From contig CAYSWR010000020.1 of the NCBI GenBank assembly GCA_964434855.1, positions 1-24,377 on the forward strand: a stretch of DNA of 24,377 nucleotides, written 5' to 3'. The position numbers and the translations under genes were made by a program. The notes beneath the pieces are model-generated. The model was not told where the DNA came from and did no database searches. It worked only from the letters and a program-made list of their open reading frames with translations. This document shows positions 14,811 to 22,266 of this stretch, piece by piece. The stretch's first letter is position 1; the number at the start of each line of letters is the position of its first letter. This DNA is from UBA8516 sp964434855. GTDB lineage: Archaea; Thermoproteota; Nitrososphaeria; Nitrososphaerales; Nitrosopumilaceae.

Positions 14811-14846
14811 ATCTTTTTTAAAAGATGGAGGCCTACAATAGCCTCC
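14811..14846 (-). terminator. Possible terminator of the DUF47-pit transcript
   Basis: On the minus strand a 6-bp stem GGAGGC/GCCTCC with an 8-nt loop (14846-14827) is followed directly by CATCTTTT (T-run at 14822-14819 on the plus coordinates). It lies 107 nt beyond the pit stop. Archaeal termination needs mainly the T-run, and this one is short. Confidence 0.3.
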
Positions 14847-14953
14847 TATTACGGAATTAAAACCCGACGCACTAAACGACTCTGACCTTTTTTGGGTAGC
14901 CAGCCCACCTGCAAAAAGATTATCGTGGTTAATGAGATGTTAGATCGTCTAGA

Positions 14954-15940
14954 TTAAACAAAAGCATGTATGATTAGTGTACTAATATAAGCTACCGCAG
15001 CGCTGGCGGGTATAGTTATAATCCAAGCCCAGACGATTCTCTTCCCCATTCCCCATCTTACAGCAGAAACACGCTTTACTGCTCCTGCTCCCATGATTGC
15101 CCCAGAAATTGCATGGGTGGTACTTGCTGGGATTCCAAAATGAGCAAGAACCGCAAGGATAGATGCGCCACCTGTTTCTGCTGCAAAACCTTGGTATGGT
15201 TTTAATTGTGTTATTTTTAGTGCCATTGTTTTTACAATTCGCCAGCCACCAAAAAATGTACCAAGACTAATTGCAAGTGCTGCGATAAGAATAACATAGA
15301 ATGGTACTTCAAAGCTAGTAATCACGCCTTCTGTTAGTAAAATTAATGCAATTATTCCCATGGTCTTTTGACCATCATTTGCTCCATGAGTTAGTGAGAA
15401 GTAGGTTGACGAAATAAGCTGTAATCTACCAAAGACAGAATTTACCTTACTTGGTCTCTTTCTAGCAAATAAAGTGATGAGCAGAGTTGCTAGTAGAAAT
15501 GCGGTGACAAAACCAACTACTGGCGATACTATAATACCAATGGCAATTTTCTCCAATCCGCCGAGAATCACTGCATGCATACCAGCACCAGCTATACCTG
15601 CACCTAATACACCTCCTACCAAGGCATGGCTACTTGAAGATGGTAGACCCAATAACCATGTAATTATATCCCAGATGATTGCGCCAACAAGTGCGCCAAT
15701 AATAATGTAAATTGTAACAAAATCGGGATTTATGATTCCTTTTCCTATAGTAGTTGCTACAGCAACTCCAAAAACAAATGGTCCTACAAAGTTTGCAATA
15801 GCAGCAAGGGAAACTGCTTGAAGCGGTCTAAGAACTCTAGTACCTACAACAGTTGCAATAGAATTTGCTGCATCATGAAAACCATTTACAAAGTCAAAAA
15901 ATAGCGCTAATAGAATTGCTCCAATTGCAAGTTCGTACAT
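14954..15940 (-). CDS. pit: Inorganic phosphate permease, Pit family
   Basis: Low-affinity phosphate (or metal-phosphate) symporter in the cytoplasmic membrane. From the ATG at 15940 the product is 328 residues with about ten TM segments. The duplicated Pit signature is present: DFVNGFHDAANSIATVVGTRVL near the N-terminus and LTHGANDGQKTMGI in the second half, plus the GxPSSSSHALVGG and GIPASTTHAISGAIMG re-entrant motifs. The frame is open for 20 codons upstream, but that extension overlaps the previous gene and is polar and unlike Pit, so I chose MYELAIG. The start lies 8 nt after the stop of the DUF47 gene, the usual accessory partner. Confidence 0.93.
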   Translation of the reverse strand: MYELAIGAILLALFFDFVNGFHDAANSIATVVGTRVLRPLQAVSLAAIANFVGPFVFGVAVATTIGKGIINPDFVTIYIIIGALVGAIIWDIITWLLGLPSSSSHALVGGVLGAGIAGAGMHAVILGGLEKIAIGIIVSPVVGFVTAFLLATLLITLFARKRPSKVNSVFGRLQLISSTYFSLTHGANDGQKTMGIIALILLTEGVITSFEVPFYVILIAALAISLGTFFGGWRIVKTMALKITQLKPYQGFAAETGGASILAVLAHFGIPASTTHAISGAIMGAGAVKRVSAVRWGMGKRIVWAWIITIPASAAVAYISTLIIHAFV

Positions 15941-15948
15941 ATCAAAAA

Positions 15949-16629
15949 CTAAGTATATTTTAGTACAATATCTTCTATCGAATCTGCCACATCTTGACAT
16001 CTGTCAGATGTAGTTTCTAATGCATCATAGATCTCTTTCATTTTGATTATTGTGACTACATCTTTTGTATCAAATAATTCACCTACAGCTTTACGATGAA
16101 TTTCATCAACTCTGTGCTCTGATTCACTGACTTTTCTGCAATGATCAATTATAGATTTGTCTGCCTTTACATTGTTTAATCTAGTAATCATAAAATTAAC
16201 TTCTTTTGTTGCTACTGTAAGTTCTTTAGCCATATCAAGCATGTAGGGTGGAGATGTTGTTATTCTAAAATTAATAATTCTGCCAGATATTCCTTCTATG
16301 TAGTCTATAATATCATCTGTCTTTGATGCAATTCTTGAAATGTCTTCTCTATCTAATGGGGTGATGAAAGTTTTGTTCAATTCTTCAAAAACAGAATGTG
16401 TTAGTTTGTCTCCTTCTCTTTCTAGTTTTCTGATCTTTGCATGATTTTCCTCTAATTTGTCAAAGTTTGCAAATAAATCTGCGAGTAGATTTGCTACTTC
16501 TTCTGCTTTGCAAGCAAGATCATTTAAGATTCCAAGAATTTCTTTTTCATTGGATTTTAACCATGACATCCACTGAGGCATAATTTGTGTCAAATTTACA
16601 TAGTTAAATCTCTGTTCTATATACGACAT
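15949..16629 (-). CDS. DUF47/PhoU-like accessory protein of Pit
   Basis: A soluble all-helical protein of the PhoU-like DUF47 family, which commonly precedes pit genes and is thought to control the permease. Family features include KLEREGDKLTHSVFEELNKTFITPLDREDISRIASKTDDIIDYIEGISGRI (about residues 67-117), containing the conserved E.egD.l...... tP.dReDI..L....D.i.D.ie pattern, and a second acidic cluster ALETTSDRCQDVADSIEDIVLKY at the C-terminus. The product is 226 residues from the first ATG. A TATA-like ACTATATAG only about 10 nt upstream would instead favour Met17 (MPQWMSW, 16581). The pit gene follows within 8 nt. Confidence 0.87.
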   Translation of the reverse strand: MSYIEQRFNYVNLTQIMPQWMSWLKSNEKEILGILNDLACKAEEVANLLADLFANFDKLEENHAKIRKLEREGDKLTHSVFEELNKTFITPLDREDISRIASKTDDIIDYIEGISGRIINFRITTSPPYMLDMAKELTVATKEVNFMITRLNNVKADKSIIDHCRKVSESEHRVDEIHRKAVGELFDTKDVVTIIKMKEIYDALETTSDRCQDVADSIEDIVLKYT

Positions 16630-16729
16630 GGGAACTATATAGTTGGATCAAAACATCTGAAGTAATAAAATTATTGTCACGAACGGTTAAACAAAGCTAG
16701 AATACGACGTTGATCTTGTATTAAACGAG

Positions 16730-18016
16730 ATGTCTGCTCTGACCAAGAATCAGAAAGCAATAGTGGTTGGCTCCTTTCTTGGATGGTCACTTGATGGATA
16801 CGATATTGTATTAATGCTTCTTGTAATACCCTCTGTAAGCCAGCTTTTTTTTCCGTCAGAAAATCCGATCTTCAGTTTACTTGCAGCTTTTGCAAGCTAT
16901 ACAGCTACACTGATTATGAGGCCTATTGGAGCTGCAATTTTTGGAGTTTATGGTGATAAATTTGGACGAAAAAAATCCATGATAATTACAATTTTAGGAT
17001 TTTCGGTTGCAACTTTTGTTACGGGACTCTTACCAACGTATGCTATGGTGGGTATTTTTGCTCCTGCTCTTTTAATATTAGTAAGAATGATTCAAGGAAT
17101 TTTTGCGGGTGGAGAATGGGGAAGTGGAGCGGTCATAACAATGGAAAGTATACCAAAGCAAAAACGTGGATTTTTATCTGGATTTCTACAGAGTGGATTC
17201 TCTTTTGGTTTTCTTTTGGCTTCTATTGCATTCCAAATAATTACAATTGGTTTTGTAGGTGAGGCATTTTCTGAGTGGGGGTGGAGAATACTTTTCTTTA
17301 CAGGTGTCATTCCTGGCTTCATAGCTCTTTTTGTCAGGTTTAGAATGGATGAATCAGTTCTTTGGTTAGAAAAACAACAAAAGCAAAAACTGGAAAAAGC
17401 TCCTCTTAGAAAAATTGTTTTTGGTAAAGAGCATAGGAAATCTTTCTTTCTATGCGTATTTGTAATGACTGGACTTGTCTACATGTATCACGGTTCAATA
17501 GGATTTCTACCCACTCTTTTACAACAATTTGGTCATATAGATATAGTACATGTAGCTCCGATAATGGTTTTTGCAACTATTTCTTCTTGGCTTGGAATGA
17601 TTATAACAGGATGGTTAAGTCAAAAAATAGGACGAAAAAAACCCATGATCTTTTTTGCTATTGGTTCTATCATACTAGTAATTCCAATAGCTTATGGAAT
17701 TCTTGGAGAAAATCTAACTTCTACCATTTTGTTTGTAGTTATATACGCCTTCGTAGTTTCCACAGCCTCTGGACCAATACCTGCATTTTTTTCTGAGAGG
17801 TTTCCAACTGAGATTAGAAATAGCGCGGCAGGATTTGCGTATAATGGTGGATTAATAGTAGGTTCATGGTCTCCTTTGATCGCAGTAAGTTTGATCTCGC
17901 TGGTTCAAAGTGAGTTTATTCCAGTGGCATTAGGCATGAATATAATTATTGGTGCGGTAATTTTGCTTATAGGCACTCTTCTTAATCCAGAAACAAAAGA
18001 TCGTGATCTTTCATAG
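16730..18016 (+). CDS. MFS transporter, metabolite:H+ symporter (MHS) type
   Basis: A 428-residue, twelve-TM major facilitator. TM1 carries the MHS/sugar-porter signature SLDGYDIVLMLLVIP (residues 20-34). The loop 2-3 motif GDKFGRKKSM is near residues 75-84, the RxxQGxxxGGEWG motif follows in TM4 (MIQGIFAGGEWGSGAVITMES), and a second-half copy reads GWLSQKIGRKKPM. These point to the branch that carries organic acids such as aromatic acids, shikimate, citrate or proline, but the substrate cannot be fixed. The gene diverges from the phosphate operon across about 100 nt. The TTAAAC-type TATA candidates give a short leader. Confidence 0.87.
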   Translation: MSALTKNQKAIVVGSFLGWSLDGYDIVLMLLVIPSVSQLFFPSENPIFSLLAAFASYTATLIMRPIGAAIFGVYGDKFGRKKSMIITILGFSVATFVTGLLPTYAMVGIFAPALLILVRMIQGIFAGGEWGSGAVITMESIPKQKRGFLSGFLQSGFSFGFLLASIAFQIITIGFVGEAFSEWGWRILFFTGVIPGFIALFVRFRMDESVLWLEKQQKQKLEKAPLRKIVFGKEHRKSFFLCVFVMTGLVYMYHGSIGFLPTLLQQFGHIDIVHVAPIMVFATISSWLGMIITGWLSQKIGRKKPMIFFAIGSIILVIPIAYGILGENLTSTILFVVIYAFVVSTASGPIPAFFSERFPTEIRNSAAGFAYNGGLIVGSWSPLIAVSLISLVQSEFIPVALGMNIIIGAVILLIGTLLNPETKDRDLS

Positions 18017-18038
18017 AACTCTCACGTTAAGAACAAGG

Positions 18039-18046
18039 TATATTTA
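18039..18046 (+). promoter_or_regulatory. TATA box of the DUF6659-like gene
   Basis: TATATTTA is centred at 18042-18043 and predicts an RNA start near 18068. That is downstream of the first TTG (18059) and just before the second (18074). Confidence 0.45.
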
Positions 18047-18058
18047 TCGAATCTAAAA

Positions 18059-18457
18059 TTGGCATCTCATATCTTGAAAAATAGAAATCATAAAATAGAT
18101 TTAATTCCCATCGTTGAGGATATTTTGTCAATCGATCCTGGAATGAGATTTGCTGCAATTATAGATCTGAAAGGAAAAATTTCAGAAGCAATAATGAAAG
18201 AGGGTAAGACATCATTAAAATCTCAAAAGGAAGCAGAGCATTTTTGCAAACAAGTCGCATTAAGAAGGAAGATGCAAAATGAGTTTAATAAAAGCCTGGG
18301 AAAAGTAGATTATGTTCATATTGAGCGTGAAAAGGTTACCCAGATTGTTTTGTATCCTAAACGAAAAACAGTTTATGTTACAATGGAACCAAATATTGAT
18401 ACAATAAAAAAGCTAAAAATTGTAAAACTCATTAAAGAAAAAACTGCACAGTTATAA
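18059..18457 (+). CDS. Small lineage-type protein resembling thaumarchaeal DUF6659
   Basis: A soluble protein of 132 residues from TTG at 18059, or 127 from TTG at 18074. The TATA box at 18039-18046 would start RNA at about 18068, so 18074 (MKNRNHK) is the more likely start. The pattern ILSIDPGMRFAAIIDLKGKISEAIMKEG, then a basic helical middle, then IVLYPKRKTVYVTMEPNIDTIKKLKIVKLI recalls small Nitrososphaerota proteins with a roadblock/profilin-like core, in which a strand pair reports on 'DxxxRF..I.D..G.I'. I recognise this from memory of the pattern only. The function is unknown. It sits alone between the MFS gene and convergent TRAM gene. Confidence 0.6.
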   Translation: MASHILKNRNHKIDLIPIVEDILSIDPGMRFAAIIDLKGKISEAIMKEGKTSLKSQKEAEHFCKQVALRRKMQNEFNKSLGKVDYVHIEREKVTQIVLYPKRKTVYVTMEPNIDTIKKLKIVKLIKEKTAQL

Positions 18458-18506
18458 AATTAAGAAAAAGTAAGGGAAAAATTAGTTTTTGGATGTACGG
18501 ACTGTT

Positions 18507-18824
18507 TTATTCAGTAGTAGATTCTGCCGGTTGTGGAGAACCTTCTCCAATTACTTCAGCTGTAGCAAATCGTCCACCAACTTGGGTGACTTTTACTTTT
18601 GTATTCTGTCCTACTTGCCCGCCTTTGACAAATATCACAAAACCATCTACTCTTGCGATACCGTCTCCTTTTCTACTAATTTCCGTTATAGATACATCGT
18701 ATTCTTTTCCGGTTTCTACTGGTTTTGGCCTGTCATCAAATCGTCTACCGCCGCCGTTGCCTCTATTGCCGCCGTATCCTCGGTTATCAGAGCCTTCGCC
18801 AAAACCGCCTTCGTTATAGCTCAT
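18507..18824 (-). CDS. TRAM-domain RNA-binding protein with Gly/Arg-rich N-terminus
   Basis: A 105-residue protein. Residues 1-35 are a low-complexity Gly/Asn/Arg/Asp region (GGFGEGSDNRGYGGNRGNGGGRR). Residues 38-95 form a TRAM domain: GKEYDVSITEISRKGDGIARVDGFVIFVKGGQVGQNTKVKVTQVGGRFATAEVI, matching the GdGia...GfviFV..a..Gd.v.v.i......fa.A.vv pattern. The tail is acidic and Ser/Pro-rich. Stand-alone archaeal TRAM proteins act as RNA chaperones, with a role like bacterial cold-shock proteins, and the disordered Gly/Arg tail would add RNA contacts. The frame is open nine codons upstream, but an AAAGGAGGTG ribosome-binding site 5 nt before this ATG fixes the start. Confidence 0.88.
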   Translation of the reverse strand: MSYNEGGFGEGSDNRGYGGNRGNGGGRRFDDRPKPVETGKEYDVSITEISRKGDGIARVDGFVIFVKGGQVGQNTKVKVTQVGGRFATAEVIGEGSPQPAESTTE

Positions 18825-18829
18825 CGTTG

Positions 18830-18839
18830 CACCTCCTTT
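18830..18839 (-). promoter_or_regulatory. Strong Shine-Dalgarno site of the TRAM gene
   Basis: AAAGGAGGTG lies 5 nt before the ATG and is close to fully complementary to the 16S 3' end. It is the only strong ribosome-binding site I found in a window where most genes appear leaderless, and it decides the start codon. Confidence 0.75.
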
Positions 18840-18862
18840 CTGCTTTACCATAAGCCATAACC

Positions 18863-18885
18863 CTATAAAATCTGATCAGCAGATT
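18863..18885 (-). promoter_or_regulatory. TATA box and adjacent inverted repeat upstream of the TRAM gene
   Basis: TTTTATAGG (minus strand, 18870-18863 or so) predicts RNA starting near 18841, giving a leader of about 17 nt that contains the ribosome-binding site. Directly upstream is the inverted repeat AATCTG-N5-CAGATT (18869-18885), abutting the TATA box at the BRE/operator position. Confidence 0.45.
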
Positions 18886-18973
18886 AATTTAACAATCTGG
18901 GAAGTTTAGTTATAATTTGATAGTAAAATTAACAATTTTAGTTTAAAATCATGTCAACTCTATATCTATTATC

Positions 18974-18983
18974 TTTTTATATA
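18974..18983 (+). promoter_or_regulatory. TATA box of the coiled-coil repeat gene
   Basis: TTTTTATATA is centred about 31 nt, and the overlapping TTATATAT about 28 nt, before the ATG at 19010, consistent with a leaderless or nearly leaderless mRNA. Confidence 0.45.
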
Positions 18984-19009
18984 TTGCAAATTACACTATT
19001 TTATACAAT

Positions 19010-19564
19010 ATGTTCGAAAAGTTCAAAAAAAACCTAGAAAAGTTTAGAGAACTTTCGTCTGAGGGAAGTAAAGATGATAAGGGTAATGTCGTGACAGAAA
19101 AGATCGTTCCTGTTGAATCAACAACTAACATTGAACAAATAAAAATACCTGAACGTGCTGAACAAGTCAGTATGAGTCAGTCAAGTGATGACATAGGTAT
19201 AAAATCGCTTATGGATAAGCGTGCAAAACTTGAAGAGGTAATAGATTATGTTGGGCTGATGATAAAAAATCTGAAAGATAAACGCACCAAACTTGAAAAA
19301 AATATTGAAGATGAATCAGTTGATATTAAAAATCTGAAGGAAAAGTTGAACAAAGTAACTCAATATATTGATGAGGAAAAACAGGGGATCAAGAACTTAG
19401 CTCAGAAGAGATCAGATGTAGAAAAGGAAGCGGATGATGTGGCCGTAATAATTAACAATTTACGTGAAAAACTCACATCAATTGATCACATAGTAGATGA
19501 AGAAGGCAATAAAATAAAGAACTTTAAAGAATCCAAATCAAAGATGGAAGGTACATTTAGTTAA
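19010..19564 (+). CDS. Coiled-coil protein built of 21-residue repeats
   Basis: A 184-residue protein of no recognised family. Residues 1-60 are a charged, partly disordered head (FEKFKKNLEKFRELSSEGSK...). From about residue 64 there are five complete tandem repeats of exactly 21 residues and a partial sixth, each beginning IK(N/S)L: IKSLMDKRAKLEEVIDYV..., IKNLKDKRTKLEKNIED..., IKNLKEKLNKVTQYIDE..., IKNLAQKRSDVEKEADD..., INNLREKLTSIDHIVDE..., IKNFKESKSKMEG. Twenty-one residues equal three heptads, so the whole forms one continuous coiled coil of about 17 nm. There is no signal peptide or TM segment, so it is cytoplasmic. Its stop overlaps the stop of the convergent gene by 4 nt. Confidence 0.75.
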   Translation: MFEKFKKNLEKFRELSSEGSKDDKGNVVTEKIVPVESTTNIEQIKIPERAEQVSMSQSSDDIGIKSLMDKRAKLEEVIDYVGLMIKNLKDKRTKLEKNIEDESVDIKNLKEKLNKVTQYIDEEKQGIKNLAQKRSDVEKEADDVAVIINNLREKLTSIDHIVDEEGNKIKNFKESKSKMEGTFS

Positions 19565-19923
19565 AAAGTGAACCCTTCCTTTAGGATTGCACTGAGATTT
19601 TCTTTTATTTCATCTTCATCAGATATAGAATTCAAATCACGTATTAAAACTTCAGTTGCCAGGCATTGATTTTTTGTAAATTGATAATAGCATTCTAATC
19701 TTTCTTGATCTGTTTTTGATTTATGGAAAGTTACCCAAAAATTTTCAGACGCATGTTGGACATAAAGCAAAAACTTGTGTATTACATCTTTTACTTTTGG
19801 AGAGGAATTATCTTTAGTTAGACCTATCAGTATCTGTTCTAGCTTACTTTCTAAGTTTGATTCGTAAATCATTTGATAAAGGTCGATTTCTCTTGTTATG
19901 CATTTCCTGTACACTACATTCAT
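19561..19923 (-). CDS. Hypothetical helical protein
   Basis: A soluble protein of 120 residues from ATG at 19923, or 124 from an upstream ATG at 19935. The TATA-like CTTATAATTT at 19941-19950 is too close to the first ATG and better placed for the second, so I chose MNVVYRK. The sequence is mainly helix-forming: SNLESKLEQILIGL, KVKDVIHKFLLYVQHASENFWVTFHKS and ERLECYYQFTKNQCLATEVLIRDL, with three scattered cysteines but no metal motif. I do not recognise the family. It is convergent with the 21-residue-repeat gene, and their stops overlap. Confidence 0.6.
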   Translation of the reverse strand: MNVVYRKCITREIDLYQMIYESNLESKLEQILIGLTKDNSSPKVKDVIHKFLLYVQHASENFWVTFHKSKTDQERLECYYQFTKNQCLATEVLIRDLNSISDEDEIKENLSAILKEGFTF

Positions 19924-19935
19924 AAAAATGTTCAT

Positions 19936-20055
19936 TCAATAAATTATAAGAAAAGCCACATTATCATATAGTTTCTTTATATTATCTAAAAAATTTTATA
20001 TTTCAATAATTTTCTTTGAGTAAAACTTAAATAATTTTATCACGTATTGATTATC
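19936..20055. other. AT-rich spacer upstream of the structured RNA candidate
   Basis: No gene is seen. The stretch is almost entirely A and T and contains the TATA-like box of the leftward gene (19941-19950) and the TATA-like elements facing right at 20027-20040. Confidence 0.5.
20027..20040 (+). promoter_or_regulatory. TATA-like element of the putative structured RNA
   Basis: TTAAATA (20027-20033), overlapped by AATTTTAT (20033-20040), predicts RNA starts at about 20056 and 20062. The first helix of the structured region begins at 20056. Confidence 0.4.
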
Positions 20056-20268
20056 CCTATCAAAGGAATATCCTCCCAAGATAGGAATCATGCAGACAAA
20101 AGCATGCGATCAAGGAAAATCCTTCCGCAGAAGATGAGCCACTATGGGATGAAAAACTCCCAAGAATTGTTGACAAAGGTCAACATGGGCTTTTGGATCC
20201 ATCGGATCCCATCCAAAGCTTTGGCGTGTTACTACAACACGCTCTGCATGATGATATTTTCCCCTTTT
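20056..20268 (+). ncRNA. Putative structured non-coding RNA with seven consecutive hairpins
   Basis: Local helices follow one another with little gap: CCTATC/GATAGG (20056-20061 with 20080-20085) enclosing AGGA/TCCT; CATGC/GCATG (20089-20093, 20102-20106); AAGGA/TCCTT (20112-20116, 20120-20124); TGGGA/TCCCA (20145-20149, 20158-20162); TGTTGAC/GTCAACA (20168-20174, 20179-20185); TTTGGAT/ATCCAAA (20192-20198, 20211-20217); GCGTGTT/AACACGC (20224-20230, 20236-20242). The last two are each extended by a G-U pair that exists only in plus-strand RNA. A T-rich tract follows (20255-20268). No protein-like frame or ribosomal motif is visible. I could not match it to RNase P, SRP or C/D-box RNA consensus elements. 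Confidence 0.55.
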
Positions 20269-20365
20269 CAAAAATACAAATTTTATCGAATTAAAATCAA
20301 CAAAACTGTAGAAAGTATTCAAATGTATCATACAATAATCCGATTACGTGTGATTATCCAAAGCA

Positions 20366-21634
20366 ATGTCATTATCTCCTGGGAGGAAGTGGATCTGGTA
20401 TCTTCTTCCATCCCAGATAACAGCTGAAGGCTTACGTACAGTTATTCCATTGTATGTGATATTTCTTGGTGGAGACATAAGTGAAGTTTCGCTAGTAGTT
20501 GCACTTCATTATGGTGCAGCTGCCCTTGGTTCTTTATTTTGGGGTAAGGTAATAGACAGGTTTCATGTAAGACGAGCGGTTCTTCTTGTTTCACTTTTTT
20601 TTATAATACTTTGCTGTATTTGGTTATATTTTACAAGAAATCTTACTATGCTTTTTGTTATTTCACCAGTAATTGGATTCTTTCTAGTGGGAAAGAACCC
20701 GGTAACACAGTTACTGGTAATGGAATCAGCCCCTAAAAATCAATGGAGTTGGTTATTTGCGAGAATCTCAATAATTGGAACCTTTGGAATGTTGGGTGCC
20801 ATGATAATTGGTACTATCTGGAGCGTGTATTTCGATTTGAGTCCATATTTTTTGATCTGTGCTATATCAACTGGGATTGCCATAGTATTTGCTACAACCA
20901 TTAAGGAATCACATTTTCACCTTGAACGAAGTAGTATTGCGCATTCAATACAGGGGTTAGCCTATAGTTTTACTCACTTTCATTTAGTGTTTCCCAAGGT
21001 TTCGGAATTATATGACTATAAGCACATAATTTCCATATTCAAAGGAAAGGTTTCACATGAAATAGGAATTCTGTTTTTAGCAAACTTTCTTTTCTATTTT
21101 GGAAGTAGCATCTATTTTACAGCTTATACTCCCTTTCTAAAACATTTCAACTTTACAGATTCAATCGTGTTTTTGATTTATGCCATACAAACATCTACAA
21201 TGATTGCAATTTTCTTTGTTGCTCCTAGATTGATATCTAAATTAGGAGAGGATCGTGCTACCTTGATTTCATATGCACCAAGAATAATTGCTGTTCTTAT
21301 TGCAGGGTTGGTCATTCCTCTCATGTTAGGAATTGGCGTTTTTGTTGTGTCAATTATTTCAGTATGTTTGATGGTAGTAGCATTTTCCATTTTTAGTACA
21401 GCAAGTTCAGTTATTTTTTTTAAAAGTATTCCACCGGGTTTTGAAGGAAAATATCTTGGGGTGCATAGCTCAGTAACAGGAATTGGCGTATTTGCTGGTG
21501 CCATAGTAACAGGGCAACTTACGAATTTGTTTGGATATACAATTCTATTTTTGATTGCTGCGATTATTTTAGCAATGTCGTTTATTTTATTCAGAATCTA
21601 TCTACGTTATAGACTATCACACAATACAGTCTAG
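20366..21634 (+). CDS. MFS transporter, DHA-like
   Basis: A 422-residue major facilitator with about twelve TM segments. TM1 reads WYLLPSQITAEGLRTVIPLYVIFLGG, and the loop 2-3 motif is the variant GKVIDRFHVRRAV (residues 59-71, for GxLxDRxGRR). The glycine-rich TM4-TM5 segment SPVIGFFLVGKNPVTQLL and the final TM GVFAGAIVTGQLTNLFGYTILFLI are typical. A large cytoplasmic loop rich in histidine and charge separates the halves (about 180-225). The substrate is unknown; the organisation favours a drug/metabolite exporter. It starts ATG at 20366, just after the structured RNA candidate, and its stop overlaps that of convergent cdvB by 4 nt. Confidence 0.83.
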   Translation: MSLSPGRKWIWYLLPSQITAEGLRTVIPLYVIFLGGDISEVSLVVALHYGAAALGSLFWGKVIDRFHVRRAVLLVSLFFIILCCIWLYFTRNLTMLFVISPVIGFFLVGKNPVTQLLVMESAPKNQWSWLFARISIIGTFGMLGAMIIGTIWSVYFDLSPYFLICAISTGIAIVFATTIKESHFHLERSSIAHSIQGLAYSFTHFHLVFPKVSELYDYKHIISIFKGKVSHEIGILFLANFLFYFGSSIYFTAYTPFLKHFNFTDSIVFLIYAIQTSTMIAIFFVAPRLISKLGEDRATLISYAPRIIAVLIAGLVIPLMLGIGVFVVSIISVCLMVVAFSIFSTASSVIFFKSIPPGFEGKYLGVHSSVTGIGVFAGAIVTGQLTNLFGYTILFLIAAIILAMSFILFRIYLRYRLSHNTV

Positions 21635-22266
21635 ATGTAGCGTGCTGAAGTTGATTGACCGGCAGGCATAGAAGGTAACTTGTCGTTTACTGCTGCCTCT
21701 GCTACTGCTCCTGCTTCTTGGAGAATCTTTTCTGATTCCTCACTTGTTGTTTCTGAATCTATTCCAAAGTCTCCATTGTGGAATGTATCTGTCATAAGAC
21801 CATTCAACATCTCTGTCATACCGCTTAGTTCTTGGTCTGCCTCTGGCATGAATCTGACAAGTGATGATCTTAAACTCTTCATCAGACCTATGGTTGGCAT
21901 TATAGTTATTACAGTGTCTCCAAGATCATGGAATGTTGTTAATCTAAGTTCGATTTGCTCCAGAGCCATTCTTGCGTTGCCTAAGAGCTTGGTAACTTTA
22001 CGAACTTCGGCAAGTTCTTTTGATAAAACTCTACTAGCGGTAGTATCATGTTGTTGTGTTGCAGTAACAATTCTTTTGAAAAGTTTTTCATCTTTTTGTT
22101 TTAGCTTTGTAATTAAACCATCTAATTTAGAAATCTGAGTCTCTAGTCTTTTTGTTGCTGTCTCTAATCTGGGTTTTAATGGACCTTGTGGATGCAATGC
22201 GTCATTGAATCGTTCACCAATGCTAGGTGTCTGTGGCTTGGTCCAACTTTTAGTAAAACCTGTCAT
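21631..22266 (-). CDS. cdvB: CdvB-family ESCRT-III-like protein (short paralogue)
   Basis: Filament-forming division protein of the archaeal Cdv/ESCRT-III system. The product is 211 residues from the ATG at 22266. The N-terminus has TKSWTKPQTPSIGERFNDALHPQGPLKPRLETATKRLETQISKLDGLITKLKQKDEKLFKRIVTA, the basic helical hairpin of the Snf7-like core. Further helices follow (LSKELAEVRKVTKLLGNARMALEQIELRLTTFHDLGD), then an acidic tail (MTEMLNGLMTD...SEESEKILQEAGAVAEAAV) of the kind that folds back or binds CdvC. The C-terminal winged helix found in the longer crenarchaeal CdvB is absent, so this is the short type. Partners cdvA and cdvC are not in the window. TATA lies at leaderless distance. Confidence 0.9.
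   Translation of the reverse strand: MTGFTKSWTKPQTPSIGERFNDALHPQGPLKPRLETATKRLETQISKLDGLITKLKQKDEKLFKRIVTATQQHDTTASRVLSKELAEVRKVTKLLGNARMALEQIELRLTTFHDLGDTVITIMPTIGLMKSLRSSLVRFMPEADQELSGMTEMLNGLMTDTFHNGDFGIDSETTSEESEKILQEAGAVAEAAVNDKLPSMPAGQSTSARYI

Larger units (their letters stand above)
14607..14953. other. Gene-free region between the regulator operon and pit
   Basis: These 347 nt hold no supportable gene. From left to right I see the TATA-like box of the winged-helix gene (about 14626-14635, minus strand), a tandem 12-bp repeat (14655-14678), a G-rich patch near 14720, a perfect 7-bp inverted repeat with a 2-nt centre (14811-14826), a GC hairpin (14827-14846), and a moderately GC-rich stretch to 14935 without a clear fold. 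It is the upstream region of one operon and the 3' region of the other. Confidence 0.6.

Noticed and set aside
15941..16000. N-terminal extension of pit
   Set aside because: It overlaps the DUF47 gene and is polar and cysteine/arginine-rich, unlike Pit proteins, which start at the first TM segment.
20056..20268. RNase P or SRP RNA identity for the structured region
   Set aside because: The conserved RNase P core words and the SRP helix-8 motif are not visible on either strand.
20047..20427. Open frames on both strands across the structured region
   Set aside because: Their products are low-quality, with no recognisable motif or conserved pattern. The plus-strand one overlaps the MFS start, and the DNA is better explained by nested hairpins.
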